A stretch of 42,514 nucleotides of DNA from an uncultured Ruminococcus sp. (GTDB lineage: Bacteria > Bacillota > Clostridia > Oscillospirales > Ruminococcaceae), in assembly GCA_902776945.1 (NCBI GenBank), contig CACYSH010000008.1, positions 1 to 42,514 on the forward strand, given 5' to 3'. The notes under the pieces are model-generated. The model did no database searches. It saw only the letters and a list, made by a program, of their open reading frames with translations, and was not told the DNA's origin. Below are positions 30,736 to 38,483 of the stretch, piece after piece (position 1 is the stretch's first letter; the number at the start of each line of letters is the position of its first letter). Made by a program: the position numbers and the translations under genes.

Positions 30736-30764
30736 AGTATACCATAAACGTTTTCATAAGTCAA
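30736..30764 (-). promoter_or_regulatory. Promoter of the 30657 membrane protein gene
   Basis: On the minus strand TTGACT (30759-30764) and TATACT (30736-30741) are 17 bases apart. Confidence 0.78.
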
Positions 30765-30853
30765 TACTTTTAACAAAAAGTTCAGAATAATTTTTCCACA
30801 GTGATATGAGCGGACAAAAATGTTTATTTTCTTATGATCATTTGCGAAATGTA

Positions 30854-30882
30854 ATGACAAAAGCCCGGAAATATGATATAAT
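30854..30882 (+). promoter_or_regulatory. araD promoter
   Basis: ATGACA (30854-30859) and TATAAT (30877-30882) are 17 bases apart. The start codon follows after about 37 bases. I see no clear operator. Confidence 0.7.
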
Positions 30883-30919
30883 GTTCTTATTAAAATACAT
30901 CTTAAAGGAGAGATATTCA

Positions 30920-31609
30920 ATGCTTGAAGAATTAAAACAAAAGGTGCTTGAAGCCAATCTTTTACTGCCGAAATACAACCTCATCAAGTTCACATGGGGC
31001 AACGCTTCGGAGATCGACCGCGAGACCGGGCTTGTCGTGATAAAGCCCTCGGGCGTGGAGTACGACGGCATGAAGGCGGAGGATATGGTGGTAGTCGATC
31101 TTGACGGCAACGTTGTTGAGGGCAGATACCGTCCCTCCAGCGACACCCCGACCCATTTGGAGCTGTACAAGGCGTTTAAGGAAGTCGGCGGCATCGTCCA
31201 CACGCACAGCCCGTGGGCGGCTTCGTTCGCGCAGGCTGGCAGAGGGGTCGTTCCCTACGGCACCACGCAGGGCGACTATTTTTACGGCGAGATACCCTGC
31301 ACCCGCAAGATGACCCCCGCCGAGATCGCCGGAGAATACGAGAAGGAGACCGGAACCGTTATCATCGAGACTTTTGAGGGCATTGACCCGATGACGATAC
31401 CTGCGGTGCTTGTCCACAGTCACGGGCCTTTCACATGGGGCAAGGACTGCTTTGAGGCGGTGCATAATTCGGTAGTGCTTGAAGAGGCGGCGCAGATGAA
31501 TTTCCATACGATAATGCTGAATCCCGGGATAAAGCCCATGCAGCAGGAGCTGTTAGATAAGCATTATCTGCGTAAGCACGGCAAGAACGCATATTACGGG
31601 CAAAACTAA
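30920..31609 (+). CDS. araD: L-ribulose-5-phosphate 4-epimerase
   Basis: The enzyme converts L-ribulose-5-phosphate to D-xylulose-5-phosphate in arabinose use. The 229-residue protein is a class II aldolase-fold metalloprotein. [11 protein letters not shown] (phosphate loop), [25 protein letters not shown] and [16 protein letters not shown] (two metal His) are followed by [14 protein letters not shown] with the third metal His, and YYGQ at the end fits AraD. I chose ATG 30920, with AAAGGAGAGA ahead. It stands alone here; the araA/fucose-isomerase-type gene lies 5 kb away on the other strand. Confidence 0.94.
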   Translation: MLEELKQKVLEANLLLPKYNLIKFTWGNASEIDRETGLVVIKPSGVEYDGMKAEDMVVVDLDGNVVEGRYRPSSDTPTHLELYKAFKEVGGIVHTHSPWAASFAQAGRGVVPYGTTQGDYFYGEIPCTRKMTPAEIAGEYEKETGTVIIETFEGIDPMTIPAVLVHSHGPFTWGKDCFEAVHNSVVLEEAAQMNFHTIMLNPGIKPMQQELLDKHYLRKHGKNAYYGQN

Positions 31610-31614
31610 ATGAG

Positions 31615-31655
31615 ATAAAAGATAAAAGATAAAAGATAAAAGATATTTTATTAAC
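31615..31655. repeat. GATAAAA tandem repeat
   Basis: The heptamer GATAAAA is repeated four to five times (about 31616-31643) directly after the araD stop, before the terminator at 31681. Confidence 0.85.
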
Positions 31656-31680
31656 AACAATCGCACAAAACCTATTTTTT

Positions 31681-31712
31681 GCCGCAGACTATTGAAATCT
31701 GCGGCTTTTTTT
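31681..31712 (+). terminator. araD terminator
   Basis: GCCGCAGA (31681-31688) and TCTGCGGC (31698-31705) form an eight-pair stem with a nine-base loop, then seven T's. Confidence 0.92.
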
Positions 31713-31759
31713 GATATAATTATTTTGCAAAAACCACTTTTATCGGGAGGATAATCACT

Positions 31760-32158
31760 ATGGAAAAGAACATGGATAAAATCCGCGAGTTTTTCTCGCA
31801 CGACAAATATGCCTTCAACACAGGCTGCTACATCGAGGACGTTGACGACTGCTTCGCCCGCATCAGTCTGACCCTTGATGAAAGACATTACAACGCGGTG
31901 GGCGGCGTTATGGGCGGCGTTTATTTCACGATTGCGGATTTCGCGTTTGCGGTGGCTTCGAACTGGCAGAAGTCGGGGACGGTTTCCATAACGTCCGATA
32001 TTTCGTTTATCGGCACTCCCAAGTCAAAAAAGATAATCGCCGAAACGCAGCTTGTCAAAAACGGTCGCACGACCTGCTGCTATAACGTGTCGGTCGCGGA
32101 CGATCTCGGCACTCCCCTCGCGGCGGTCAAGATCGTGGGTCTGCATCTGGGTAAGTGA
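31760..32158 (+). CDS. PaaI-family hotdog-fold thioesterase
   Basis: The 132-residue protein is a hotdog thioesterase of the PaaI/YbgC type, which hydrolyses acyl-CoA. HYNAVGGVMGGVYFTIADFAFAVASN (about residues 43-68) is the catalytic helix region, with the Asp of ADFAFA at the active site, and SDISFIGTPKSKKIIAETQLVKNGRTTCCYNVSV is the beta core. GGGAGGATAA supports the start. The next gene begins three bases after its stop, so thioesterase, NUDIX and membrane protein genes probably form an operon. The acyl group acted on is unknown. Confidence 0.88.
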   Translation: MEKNMDKIREFFSHDKYAFNTGCYIEDVDDCFARISLTLDERHYNAVGGVMGGVYFTIADFAFAVASNWQKSGTVSITSDISFIGTPKSKKIIAETQLVKNGRTTCCYNVSVADDLGTPLAAVKIVGLHLGK

Positions 32159-32161
32159 GCA

Positions 32162-32650
32162 ATGGCGGCGCAGAATAAGGACATGACCGTTCCGTGCGGC
32201 AACGGCTTGATAAACATAAGGGCAGGCGCGATAATCGCAAAGGACGGCAAAATTCTCATGGTCGGCAACGATAACGCGGATCATCTCTACTCGGTCGGCG
32301 GGCGCGTGAAGTTCGGCGAAACGGCGGAGGAGGCAATAAGGCGCGAGGTCTTCGAGGAAACAGGCGTGAAAATGGAGATCGACAGGCTGGGCTTCGTTCA
32401 CGAAAATTGTTTCTACGGCGACAGCGCCGCCAACAAGGGTAAATTGATATACGAAATTTCCTTTTATTTCTATATGAAGATCCCCGACGACTTCTCACCC
32501 GTATGCACGAGTTGCACGGATTTCGACGGCAAAGAGCATCTTGAATGGGTCACGCCCGACACCGAAACGACGATCTACCCCGAGTTTTTCCGCGAATATG
32601 CGCTTTCTCCGGCGGACGGCGTTCGGCACATGGTAACTGACGAGAGGTAG
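32162..32650 (+). CDS. NUDIX hydrolase
   Basis: The 162-residue protein has the Nudix box GRVKFGETAEEAIRREVFEE followed by TGV (about residues 43-65), which fits GX5EX5REX2EEXG. It would hydrolyse a nucleoside diphosphate linked to another moiety. The N-terminus has INIRAGAIIAKDGKILMVGND. The substrate is not shown; the C-terminal part has YEISFYFYMKIPDDFSP, common in ADP-ribose or dinucleotide hydrolases. The start follows the thioesterase stop after three bases, so it is coupled. Confidence 0.92.
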   Translation: MAAQNKDMTVPCGNGLINIRAGAIIAKDGKILMVGNDNADHLYSVGGRVKFGETAEEAIRREVFEETGVKMEIDRLGFVHENCFYGDSAANKGKLIYEISFYFYMKIPDDFSPVCTSCTDFDGKEHLEWVTPDTETTIYPEFFREYALSPADGVRHMVTDER

Positions 32651-32654
32651 CGGC

Positions 32655-32972
32655 ATGATGATCGGTTTCATCGTGTGGAGCGTGTGCGCGGCGGTTTTCT
32701 TTGGGCTGGCGGTTTACTGCCGTCGGGCAAAAAACGCCGTCGGCTTTTTTGCGGGGGTGCAGGCTCCCGAAGTCAGCGACATTAAGAGCTATAACCGCGC
32801 TGTTTCGCGCCTTTGGATAGTGTACGCGGTGCTTTTTGAAGCGCTGGGCGTACCGTTTCTTTTCGCTAAACAGAACAGCCCGGTGTACATCATTTCGGTG
32901 GTGGGGACGATGTTCATTTCGATAGGGGCAATGGCGGCTTATCATTTTATCGCGGAGAAGTACAAAAAATAA
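32655..32972 (+). CDS. Small membrane protein, DUF3784-like
   Basis: The 105-residue product has three hydrophobic segments (MIGFIVWSVCAAVFFGLAVYC, LWIVYAVLFEALGVPFLF and VYIISVVGTMFISIGAMAAY). A loop between them reads RRAKNAVGFFAGVQAPEVSDIKSYNRAVSRL. The pattern of a loop containing PEVSDIKSYN recalls DUF3784-type proteins; I am not certain. It begins four bases after the NUDIX stop with GAGGTAGC ahead. Its stop lies six bases from that of the convergent protease gene. Confidence 0.7.
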   Translation: MMIGFIVWSVCAAVFFGLAVYCRRAKNAVGFFAGVQAPEVSDIKSYNRAVSRLWIVYAVLFEALGVPFLFAKQNSPVYIISVVGTMFISIGAMAAYHFIAEKYKK

Positions 32973-32978
32973 CACGGC

Positions 32979-33521
32979 TTACATAATTAGCTCGGCTGCG
33001 GCGGCAAACACGGCAAACATAAACGCGGCGGGCGGGCTTACCGCAAACACGGCACCGATAAGCGGCAAAACGGTCACAGCGGCTATGATGCCCCGCGTTT
33101 TTTCGGGAAGATAGAGCGAAATCAGCCGCCCTCCGTCAAGAGCTTTCAGCGGCAGCAGATTTATCAGCCCGACCACAAGGCTGACATACATCAGCCCGCG
33201 CAAACCGAGCGCTCCCGACACGGCGGCAAGCAGAAAATTCACCGCGCACCCCGCCGCAAGAATTATCGTCTGACGCGGACGCGGAACGAGCCTGCTTTTC
33301 GGGACGAGCTTTATCCCGCCCGCGTAAAAACAGACCGCTTTCGGCGGGCAGCCGAGCAGCAGCATCGCCGCAAGGTGTCCCGTCTCGTGGAGCAGACAGC
33401 AGGTCAGCGCCGCGCCGACCGCGCCCGAATCCCCGCCGTACAGATAGAAATAAAACGTCAGCATGGCAAAAAAGCCGAAATAAAGGCGGATACTCACGCC
33501 GCCGAGCCTGAAACGAAGCAT
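32979..33521 (-). CDS. M50-family site-2 metalloprotease (SpoIVFB-like)
   Basis: This intramembrane zinc protease of 180 residues has the HExxH motif in LLHETGHLAAML (about residues 44-55) within its first helices, and NLLPLKALDGGRLISLYL (about 120-138) with the third zinc Asp of the LDGG motif. The layout of four to six helices fits SpoIVFB-type proteins that cleave membrane-bound sigma factors or regulators. Its target is unknown. It is convergent with the membrane protein gene at 32655. Confidence 0.88.
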   Translation of the reverse strand: MLRFRLGGVSIRLYFGFFAMLTFYFYLYGGDSGAVGAALTCCLLHETGHLAAMLLLGCPPKAVCFYAGGIKLVPKSRLVPRPRQTIILAAGCAVNFLLAAVSGALGLRGLMYVSLVVGLINLLPLKALDGGRLISLYLPEKTRGIIAAVTVLPLIGAVFAVSPPAAFMFAVFAAAAELIM

Positions 33522-33604
33522 GACACCGCCCCCGTACCATAATATGTGCGGCGGCGGCGGTCTATGCGTTCATCAAAAATTTACAAAATAAGCCGTTGGG
33601 GATA

Positions 33605-33633
33605 TTGACAAAAGCGGCGCGATATGGTATAAT
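33605..33633 (+). promoter_or_regulatory. Promoter of the rplJ-rplL operon
   Basis: TTGACA (33605-33610) and TATAAT (33628-33633) are 17 bases apart and both perfect, giving a start near 33640 at the beginning of the L10 leader. Confidence 0.88.
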
Positions 33634-33639
33634 ATTTAA

Positions 33640-33800
33640 GCATTCGTGATCTAAAGACAGTCGGCGGCACAGAAAAACAGTGCAGTAAGTCCGACCGAGG
33701 ATTCAAAGCGTAATATTTTATATTAGCTTACTTGTCCCCTGCTGTCTTTTTTTCGGCAAGGGATTTCTTTATTGCGTTTGCTATTTTTATTTTCTGTGAG
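33640..33800 (+). promoter_or_regulatory. Ribosomal protein L10 leader
   Basis: The transcript between promoter and rplJ has the L10-leader layout. AAAGACAG (33653-33660) can pair with CTGTCTTT (33742-33749) across about 80 bases, which include AGTCGGCGG and GTCCGACCGAGG. A T-rich tail follows. This fits autogenous control in which L10-L12 binds the leader to favour termination; the mechanism is known for the family and inferred here. Confidence 0.8.
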
Positions 33801-33811
33801 GTGAAATACAA

Positions 33812-34327
33812 ATGGCAAGTGAAAAGGTTTTGGCTTCCAAGAAGGAAAAGGTCGCACAGCTCGTTGAGCTGCTGAAAAACTCCAAGGCTGGCGCTCTCGT
33901 TGATTACGAGGGTATCACCGTTGAGGAGGACACCAAGCTCCGTAAGGATATGCGCGAAAACAACATCAAGTACTTTGTAGAAAAGAACACCATGCTCCGC
34001 CTTGCATTCAAGGAGGCTGGTATCGAGGGTCTTGATGAAAGTCTCAACGGCGCTACCGCTATCGCGGTTTCTCCCGACGACGAGACCGCTCCCGCAAGAA
34101 TGCTCGGCAAGTACGCTGAACAGATGGGCGAGAACAAGTTCAATCTCAAGGCTGGTTTCATCGGCACTACCGTTTACGATCAGGCTGGCGTTACCGCTCT
34201 TTCGAAGATCCCGAACAAGGAGACTCTGCTCGCACAGCTGGTCGGCTCTCTCCAGGGACCTCTCACCAAGCTCGCTGCTACCCTCAAGGCAGTTGCGGAC
34301 AAGAAGGCAGAGGAAGGCGCGGCTTAA
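33812..34327 (+). CDS. rplJ: 50S ribosomal protein L10
   Basis: L10 forms the base of the ribosomal stalk, holding dimers of L7/L12 and touching 23S rRNA. The 171-residue protein has KKEKVAQLVELLKNSKAGALVDYEGITVEEDTKLRKDMRENNIKYFVEKNTMLRLAF and then SLNGATAIAVSPDDE, both typical, with the helix that binds L12 at the C-terminus (LAQLVGSLQGPLTKLAATLKAVADKK). Codon use is strongly biased as in highly expressed genes. It follows its leader and is 86 bases ahead of rplL. Confidence 0.98.
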   Translation: MASEKVLASKKEKVAQLVELLKNSKAGALVDYEGITVEEDTKLRKDMRENNIKYFVEKNTMLRLAFKEAGIEGLDESLNGATAIAVSPDDETAPARMLGKYAEQMGENKFNLKAGFIGTTVYDQAGVTALSKIPNKETLLAQLVGSLQGPLTKLAATLKAVADKKAEEGAA

Positions 34328-34413
34328 TTCGCGCACTGCGTGCCGCGTAAACTGCGCGGCGTGAATCAACGTCCCCGCTAAAGGACGAATAAATTATAAA
34401 GGAGTTAATTATC

Positions 34414-34785
34414 ATGGCATCTGAAAAGATCACTGCTATCATTGAAGAAGTTAAGAATATGTCCGTTCTCGAGCTTTCCGAGCTTGTTGACGCTATCCAG
34501 GAAGAGTTCGGCGTTACCGCTGCTATCGCTGCCGGTCCTGCTGCCGGTGCTGCTGCTCCCGCTGAGGCTGAGAAGACCGAGTTCGACGTAATCCTTGCCA
34601 GCTTCGGCGACGCTAAGATGAACGTTATCAAGGCTGTTAAGACTATCACCGGTCTCGGACTCAAGGAGGCTAAGGCTCTCGTTGAGGAAGCTCCCAAGGC
34701 TATCAAGGAAGGCGTTTCCAAGGCTGAGGCTGAGGATCTCAAGAGCCAGCTCGAAGCTGCCGGCGCTACTGTTGAGCTTAAGTAA
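34414..34785 (+). CDS. rplL: 50S ribosomal protein L7/L12
   Basis: L7/L12 is the stalk protein that recruits translation GTPases, including RF3 of this window. The 123-residue protein has the N-terminal dimer helix ([18 protein letters not shown]), an Ala/Gly/Pro hinge ([21 protein letters not shown]), and the C-terminal domain with [24 protein letters not shown] and [33 protein letters not shown]. Codon use is highly biased. TAAAGGAGTT supports the start. Confidence 0.98.
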   Translation: MASEKITAIIEEVKNMSVLELSELVDAIQEEFGVTAAIAAGPAAGAAAPAEAEKTEFDVILASFGDAKMNVIKAVKTITGLGLKEAKALVEEAPKAIKEGVSKAEAEDLKSQLEAAGATVELK

Positions 34786-34817
34786 TTTACTTGACTTAAC
34801 TTTACATTGCTTTTAAG

Positions 34818-34848
34818 AGCCGTTCCCGTTCGCGGGGGCGGCTTTTTT
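34818..34848 (+). terminator. rplJL terminator
   Basis: AGCCGTTCCCG and CGGGGGCGGCT pair around TTCG with one G-T mismatch, followed by six T's. Confidence 0.88.
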
Positions 34849-35008
34849 GCTATAATATTTATGCAATTGTAATAAATACACAGTGCTTTTTTGATATAAT
34901 TTTGGTATATTTCTCTATTGAAAATTTAAGAAATATGATATATAATTATATTAATATACGATTTGTGTATTTATTATCAGATTATTCATTTATGAAAGGA
35001 TTTTTACT

Positions 35009-36304
35009 ATGATGAAAAAACGTGTTATCAGTGGATTGGCAGCACTTGTGCTTGCTCTTTCGGGCAGCGGAGCGGCTGTTGGTAATTTTGACGGTTTAAG
35101 TTTTGATATCGCGGCAAGCGCTGAATACTCGGGCGATGATTATATATACAATTACATCGCTGATGGTGTTACTGGAGAAAGAGTTGCCGTTTCTATCGAT
35201 GAATACATAGGTGATAGTACTAACGTAATTATACCTTCAGAGATTGACGGGTTGCCTGTTACAACATTAGGAGAAGCAGCTTTTAAAGGTAAGGAAATTG
35301 ACAGGGTGGTTATTCCGAATAGTGTGAAATCTTTGTCGTATGATTATGATTATGGAGTTTTTTCAGATTCAACAGTAAGAACAGTTATTTTACCCGATAG
35401 TTTGGATTCTATTCCCAGAGCTACGTTTATGAACTGTGCGTCTTTGGAATCAATAATTATCCCAAGTAGTATAACAAAAATTGGTTACAGAGCTTTTTTT
35501 GGCTGCACAAGTCTTACAAACGTGACATTAAACGAAGGACTTTTTTCTATTGGTGATGAGGCATTTAAACATTGCACAAGCCTGAAAACAATTCTTGTAC
35601 CAAAAAGCGTTAAAGAAATTGGAGTCTATGCTTTTGGATATCGAAAATCGGATCATGTTATGGAAGATTTCACACTTCAATGTTACAGAAACGGCATTCC
35701 ATATCAATATGCTCTTTCAAATAGCATAAATTATGAAATAGTATCTGCTATCTCGAAATATAACCCCGATATTACCGCGACCGCCGGCACCAATAGCGTG
35801 AGCCTTAACTGGAACACCGTAAAAAACGCGCAGAAGTACGCCGTTTGCGGCTATTCGAACGGCGTTTGGAATGTCCTCGCCGAGACCGCTGACACTTCCT
35901 ATGAGGTTAAGAAGCTCAAAACCAGCACAAATTACAAGTTTGCCGTTATAGCGATGTTTGAGGACGAATGGTACCCCGATTATTCGAACGCTAAGTCTGT
36001 AACAACTAAAGAGGAAGACATTACCGTTGTTTATCCCGAAGTCACCGGCGTGTACGTAAGCAGAAAGACCCATCAGGCAAGGGTCGAATGGGAGCCTGCT
36101 GCCGGTGCGGAGCGTTACTGCATTGCGATACTTGAAAACGGCAAGTGGAATGTAAAAAGCTACGTCAACTCCGATACATTTGAACTGACAACCCCGAAGC
36201 TCACCCCCGGAACCATTTACACTTTTGCCATTTGCGCAAGATTTAACGGCAAGTGGGATACGAGCAAGATTAACAGCAGAGCATTTAATGTCTGCGCATT
36301 ATAA
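35009..36304 (+). CDS. BspA-like leucine-rich repeat protein with two fibronectin type III domains
   Basis: A secreted protein of 431 residues. A signal peptide of about 37 residues ends near AASA. About six BspA/LRR_5 repeats follow (60-235), each with the pattern of a conserved aliphatic strand plus FxGCTSL, as in FFGCTSLTNVTLNEGLFSIGDEAFKHCTSLKTILVPKS. Two FN3-like domains follow (about 250-335 and 345-430), the first with ITATAGTNSVSLNWNTVKNAQKYAV. Such proteins bind host or polysaccharide surfaces. The LRR half is AT-rich and the FN3 half is GC-rich like the genome, with a sharp change near 35750. AAAGGA supports the start. Confidence 0.88.
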   Translation: MMKKRVISGLAALVLALSGSGAAVGNFDGLSFDIAASAEYSGDDYIYNYIADGVTGERVAVSIDEYIGDSTNVIIPSEIDGLPVTTLGEAAFKGKEIDRVVIPNSVKSLSYDYDYGVFSDSTVRTVILPDSLDSIPRATFMNCASLESIIIPSSITKIGYRAFFGCTSLTNVTLNEGLFSIGDEAFKHCTSLKTILVPKSVKEIGVYAFGYRKSDHVMEDFTLQCYRNGIPYQYALSNSINYEIVSAISKYNPDITATAGTNSVSLNWNTVKNAQKYAVCGYSNGVWNVLAETADTSYEVKKLKTSTNYKFAVIAMFEDEWYPDYSNAKSVTTKEEDITVVYPEVTGVYVSRKTHQARVEWEPAAGAERYCIAILENGKWNVKSYVNSDTFELTTPKLTPGTIYTFAICARFNGKWDTSKINSRAFNVCAL

Positions 36305-36330
36305 ACCCCACACATCGCACGTTACAAAAA

Positions 36331-36359
36331 AGAGCAGCCCCGCGCTGCTCTTGTTTTTT
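36331..36359 (+). terminator. Terminator of the BspA-like gene
   Basis: AGAGCAGC (36331-36338) and GCTGCTCT (36344-36351) form a perfect eight-pair stem followed by TGTTTTTT. Confidence 0.9.
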
Positions 36360-36370
36360 GCACAAAAATA

Positions 36371-36410
36371 CAGCCGACCGGAGATATTCTCTCCGGTCGG
36401 CTGCTGTTTT
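36371..36410. terminator. Second, bidirectional-type terminator
   Basis: CAGCCGACCGGAGA (36371-36384) and TCTCCGGTCGGCTG (36390-36403) form a perfect 14-pair stem with a five-base loop, with T runs on both sides. On the minus strand it is the probable terminator of the isomerase gene. Confidence 0.88.
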
Positions 36411-36438
36411 GTAGAAAGGATGAAATTATGTTTTTATC

Positions 36439-37944
36439 TTATGCCTTGTAAGGATTCTCGCCATAGTAGCGGATTCCGGCAGGACGGTTCCACTCTCTGT
36501 CGGTAACGCCCAGGAATTTAAGCGTATCGAAGATAGCCTTGCCGTGATGTCCGAATACTACGCAGCCATGATGCGGATAGCCTTTTTCTACCAGCACATA
36601 GCGGTAGAATCTGCCCATTTCCTTGATGCCGAAAATACCGATAGTGCCGAACGAACGTGTCTTGACAGGGAGAATCTCACCCTCCGCAGCGTAGGAACGC
36701 AGATCCGCGTCGGCAGTGGACTGGAGACGGAAGAAGGTGATCTCGCCAGGCTTGATGTCGCCTTCGAGCGTGCCGCGGGTGATGTCAGGCTCAACATCGG
36801 GTTCAAGACCGCGGTGCATGATGAGCTGATACTTCATAACAGGATTGTCGAGAATGCAGGCGGAGCCGTTGCCGCAGTGGAAGCCCATGAAGGTGTCTCT
36901 CTGCGTGTAGTCGAACTTGCCCTCGATGTCCTCGCGGTAGATGTTGCCGGGAACGGTGTTGTTGATGTCGAGCAGGGTAACGATCTCGTCGGAGATGCAG
37001 GTGCCGATGTACTCGGACAGAACGCCGTAGATGTCAACCTCGCAGGAAACCGGGATTCCCTTAGCCGCAAGTCTGCCGTTTACATAGCAGGGAACGAACT
37101 TGAACTCGGTCTGGAAAGCGGGCCAGCACTTGTTCGCGAAAGCCACGAACTTTCTTTCGCCCTTGTGAGCCTCAGCCCAGTCGGTAAGGGTAAGCTCGTA
37201 CTGCGCAAGGCGGGGCAGGATACCTGCCATTTTGTTGCCCGCGCCAAGCTCGGCAGCCATTTCCTCAACGAGAGCGGGAATGCGCTCGTCGTCCTTGTGA
37301 GCGTTGTAAGCTGCGTACAGGTCAAGCTCGGAGTTCTCCTCGATCTCCACGCCCAAGTCGTAAAGTCTTGCGATAGGCGCGTTGCAGGCGAGGAAGTCCT
37401 GCGGACGGGGACCGAACGAAATGATCTTTAAGTTTTTCAGACCAACGACCGCACGGGCGATGGGAATGAACTCGTTTATCATGTCGGCTACTTCGGGGGC
37501 GGTGCCTACGGGATACTCGGGGATATAAGCCTTCACGCCGCGGAGTTTAAGGTTGTAGCTGGCGTTCAGCATACCGCAGTAAGCGTCGCCGCGGTTGTCG
37601 ATAAGAGCGCTGCCGCAGTCGTCCTCAGCGGCAGCCACGAACATCGCGGGACCGTCAAAATACTTGGCAAGCAGCGTTTCGGGAGTCTCGGGACCGAAGT
37701 TTCCGAGATAAACAACGAGCGCGTTGCAGCCTGCGGCATTTACCTCGTCAAGAGCCTTTCTCATGTCCTTCTCGTTTTCGATAACGGTCGGACATTCAAA
37801 AATATCGGAAGCATCATACTTTTCGGTGTAAGCCTTAACGACCGCCTTCTTGCGGTTCTCCGAAAGGCTCATGGGGAAACAGTCACGCGATACCGCTACG
37901 ATACCGAGTTTGATGTCGGGTGTGTTACAGAATTTCTTACTCAT
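36439..37944 (-). CDS. L-fucose/L-arabinose isomerase family protein
   Basis: The enzyme family interconverts L-aldoses and ketoses with Mn. The 501-residue protein has the FucI/AraA-type core: FGPRPQDFLACNAPIARLYDLGVEIEENSELDLY, WPAFQTEFKFVPCYVNGRLAAKGIPVSCEVDIYGVLSEY and DINNTVPGNI with the metal-binding Glu and Asp, then MGFHCGNGSACIL and HRGLEPDVEPDITRGTLEGDIKPGEITFFRLQSTADADLRSY. C-terminal PHHGCVVFGHHGKAIFDTLKFLGV fits the family. It most resembles L-fucose isomerase-like proteins, and the sugar is not assured. ACGGAGGTATATATAA supports the start. The zinc-ribbon protein gene ends 82 bases upstream. Confidence 0.85.
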   Translation of the reverse strand: MSKKFCNTPDIKLGIVAVSRDCFPMSLSENRKKAVVKAYTEKYDASDIFECPTVIENEKDMRKALDEVNAAGCNALVVYLGNFGPETPETLLAKYFDGPAMFVAAAEDDCGSALIDNRGDAYCGMLNASYNLKLRGVKAYIPEYPVGTAPEVADMINEFIPIARAVVGLKNLKIISFGPRPQDFLACNAPIARLYDLGVEIEENSELDLYAAYNAHKDDERIPALVEEMAAELGAGNKMAGILPRLAQYELTLTDWAEAHKGERKFVAFANKCWPAFQTEFKFVPCYVNGRLAAKGIPVSCEVDIYGVLSEYIGTCISDEIVTLLDINNTVPGNIYREDIEGKFDYTQRDTFMGFHCGNGSACILDNPVMKYQLIMHRGLEPDVEPDITRGTLEGDIKPGEITFFRLQSTADADLRSYAAEGEILPVKTRSFGTIGIFGIKEMGRFYRYVLVEKGYPHHGCVVFGHHGKAIFDTLKFLGVTDREWNRPAGIRYYGENPYKA

Positions 37945-38026
37945 TTATATATACCTCCGTTTATTCCGAAGCAGCCGACGTTTTGGCGGTCTGCCGCGGT
38001 ATTTTTTACATATCTTAACAGAGCAT

Positions 38027-38431
38027 TCAGCCCTTTTTGATATTCACGGTAATGGTCTTTCCGCAGTTGGGGCAGACGGTGTTGTGCTTGCCCTCTACTC
38101 TCGGCAGACGAAGGGTCTTTTTGCAGCCGGGGCATTTCTTGAAGTAAAATGTCTCGCTCTGCTCCTTTATCATCTTGTTCCGCGCCGATAATGCCTTGAA
38201 CTTTTCGACCTTTGACATAAACAGCTCGTTTTCGCGCCGTCTTCTGTCAAGATTTTTCGAAAGCATCCTGAACAGCGTTTCGCCCAGCACCAAAAGCTCC
38301 GCGATGAAAAGTATCCACGACTGAAAGGTGAGGTTCAGAAACACAAGCAGAAGAAACACGCCGGACATAGCACAGAACAGCTGATCCATTCCGTAGCGCC
38401 CTTCCATGAACCTGATGAGCTTATCTTTCAT
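38027..38431 (-). CDS. Membrane protein with C-terminal zinc ribbon
   Basis: The 134-residue product has two membrane helices (GMDQLFCAMSGVFLLLVFLNL and WILFIAELLVLGETLFRML), a basic coiled region (LDRRRRENELFMSKVEKFKALSARNKM), and a zinc ribbon CPGCKKTLRLPRVEGKHNTVCPNCG. The ribbon has the usual CxxC-x-CxxC form. I chose ATG 38431, which follows GGAGGAACAAAG, over ATG 38458. Function unknown. It lies between the isomerase and the PrsA-like gene, both on the minus strand. Confidence 0.8.
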   Translation of the reverse strand: MKDKLIRFMEGRYGMDQLFCAMSGVFLLLVFLNLTFQSWILFIAELLVLGETLFRMLSKNLDRRRRENELFMSKVEKFKALSARNKMIKEQSETFYFKKCPGCKKTLRLPRVEGKHNTVCPNCGKTITVNIKKG

Positions 38432-38483
38432 TGGGTCTTTGTTCCTCCATATAATCATGCAACACGCCTGACATCAGTTCGTC

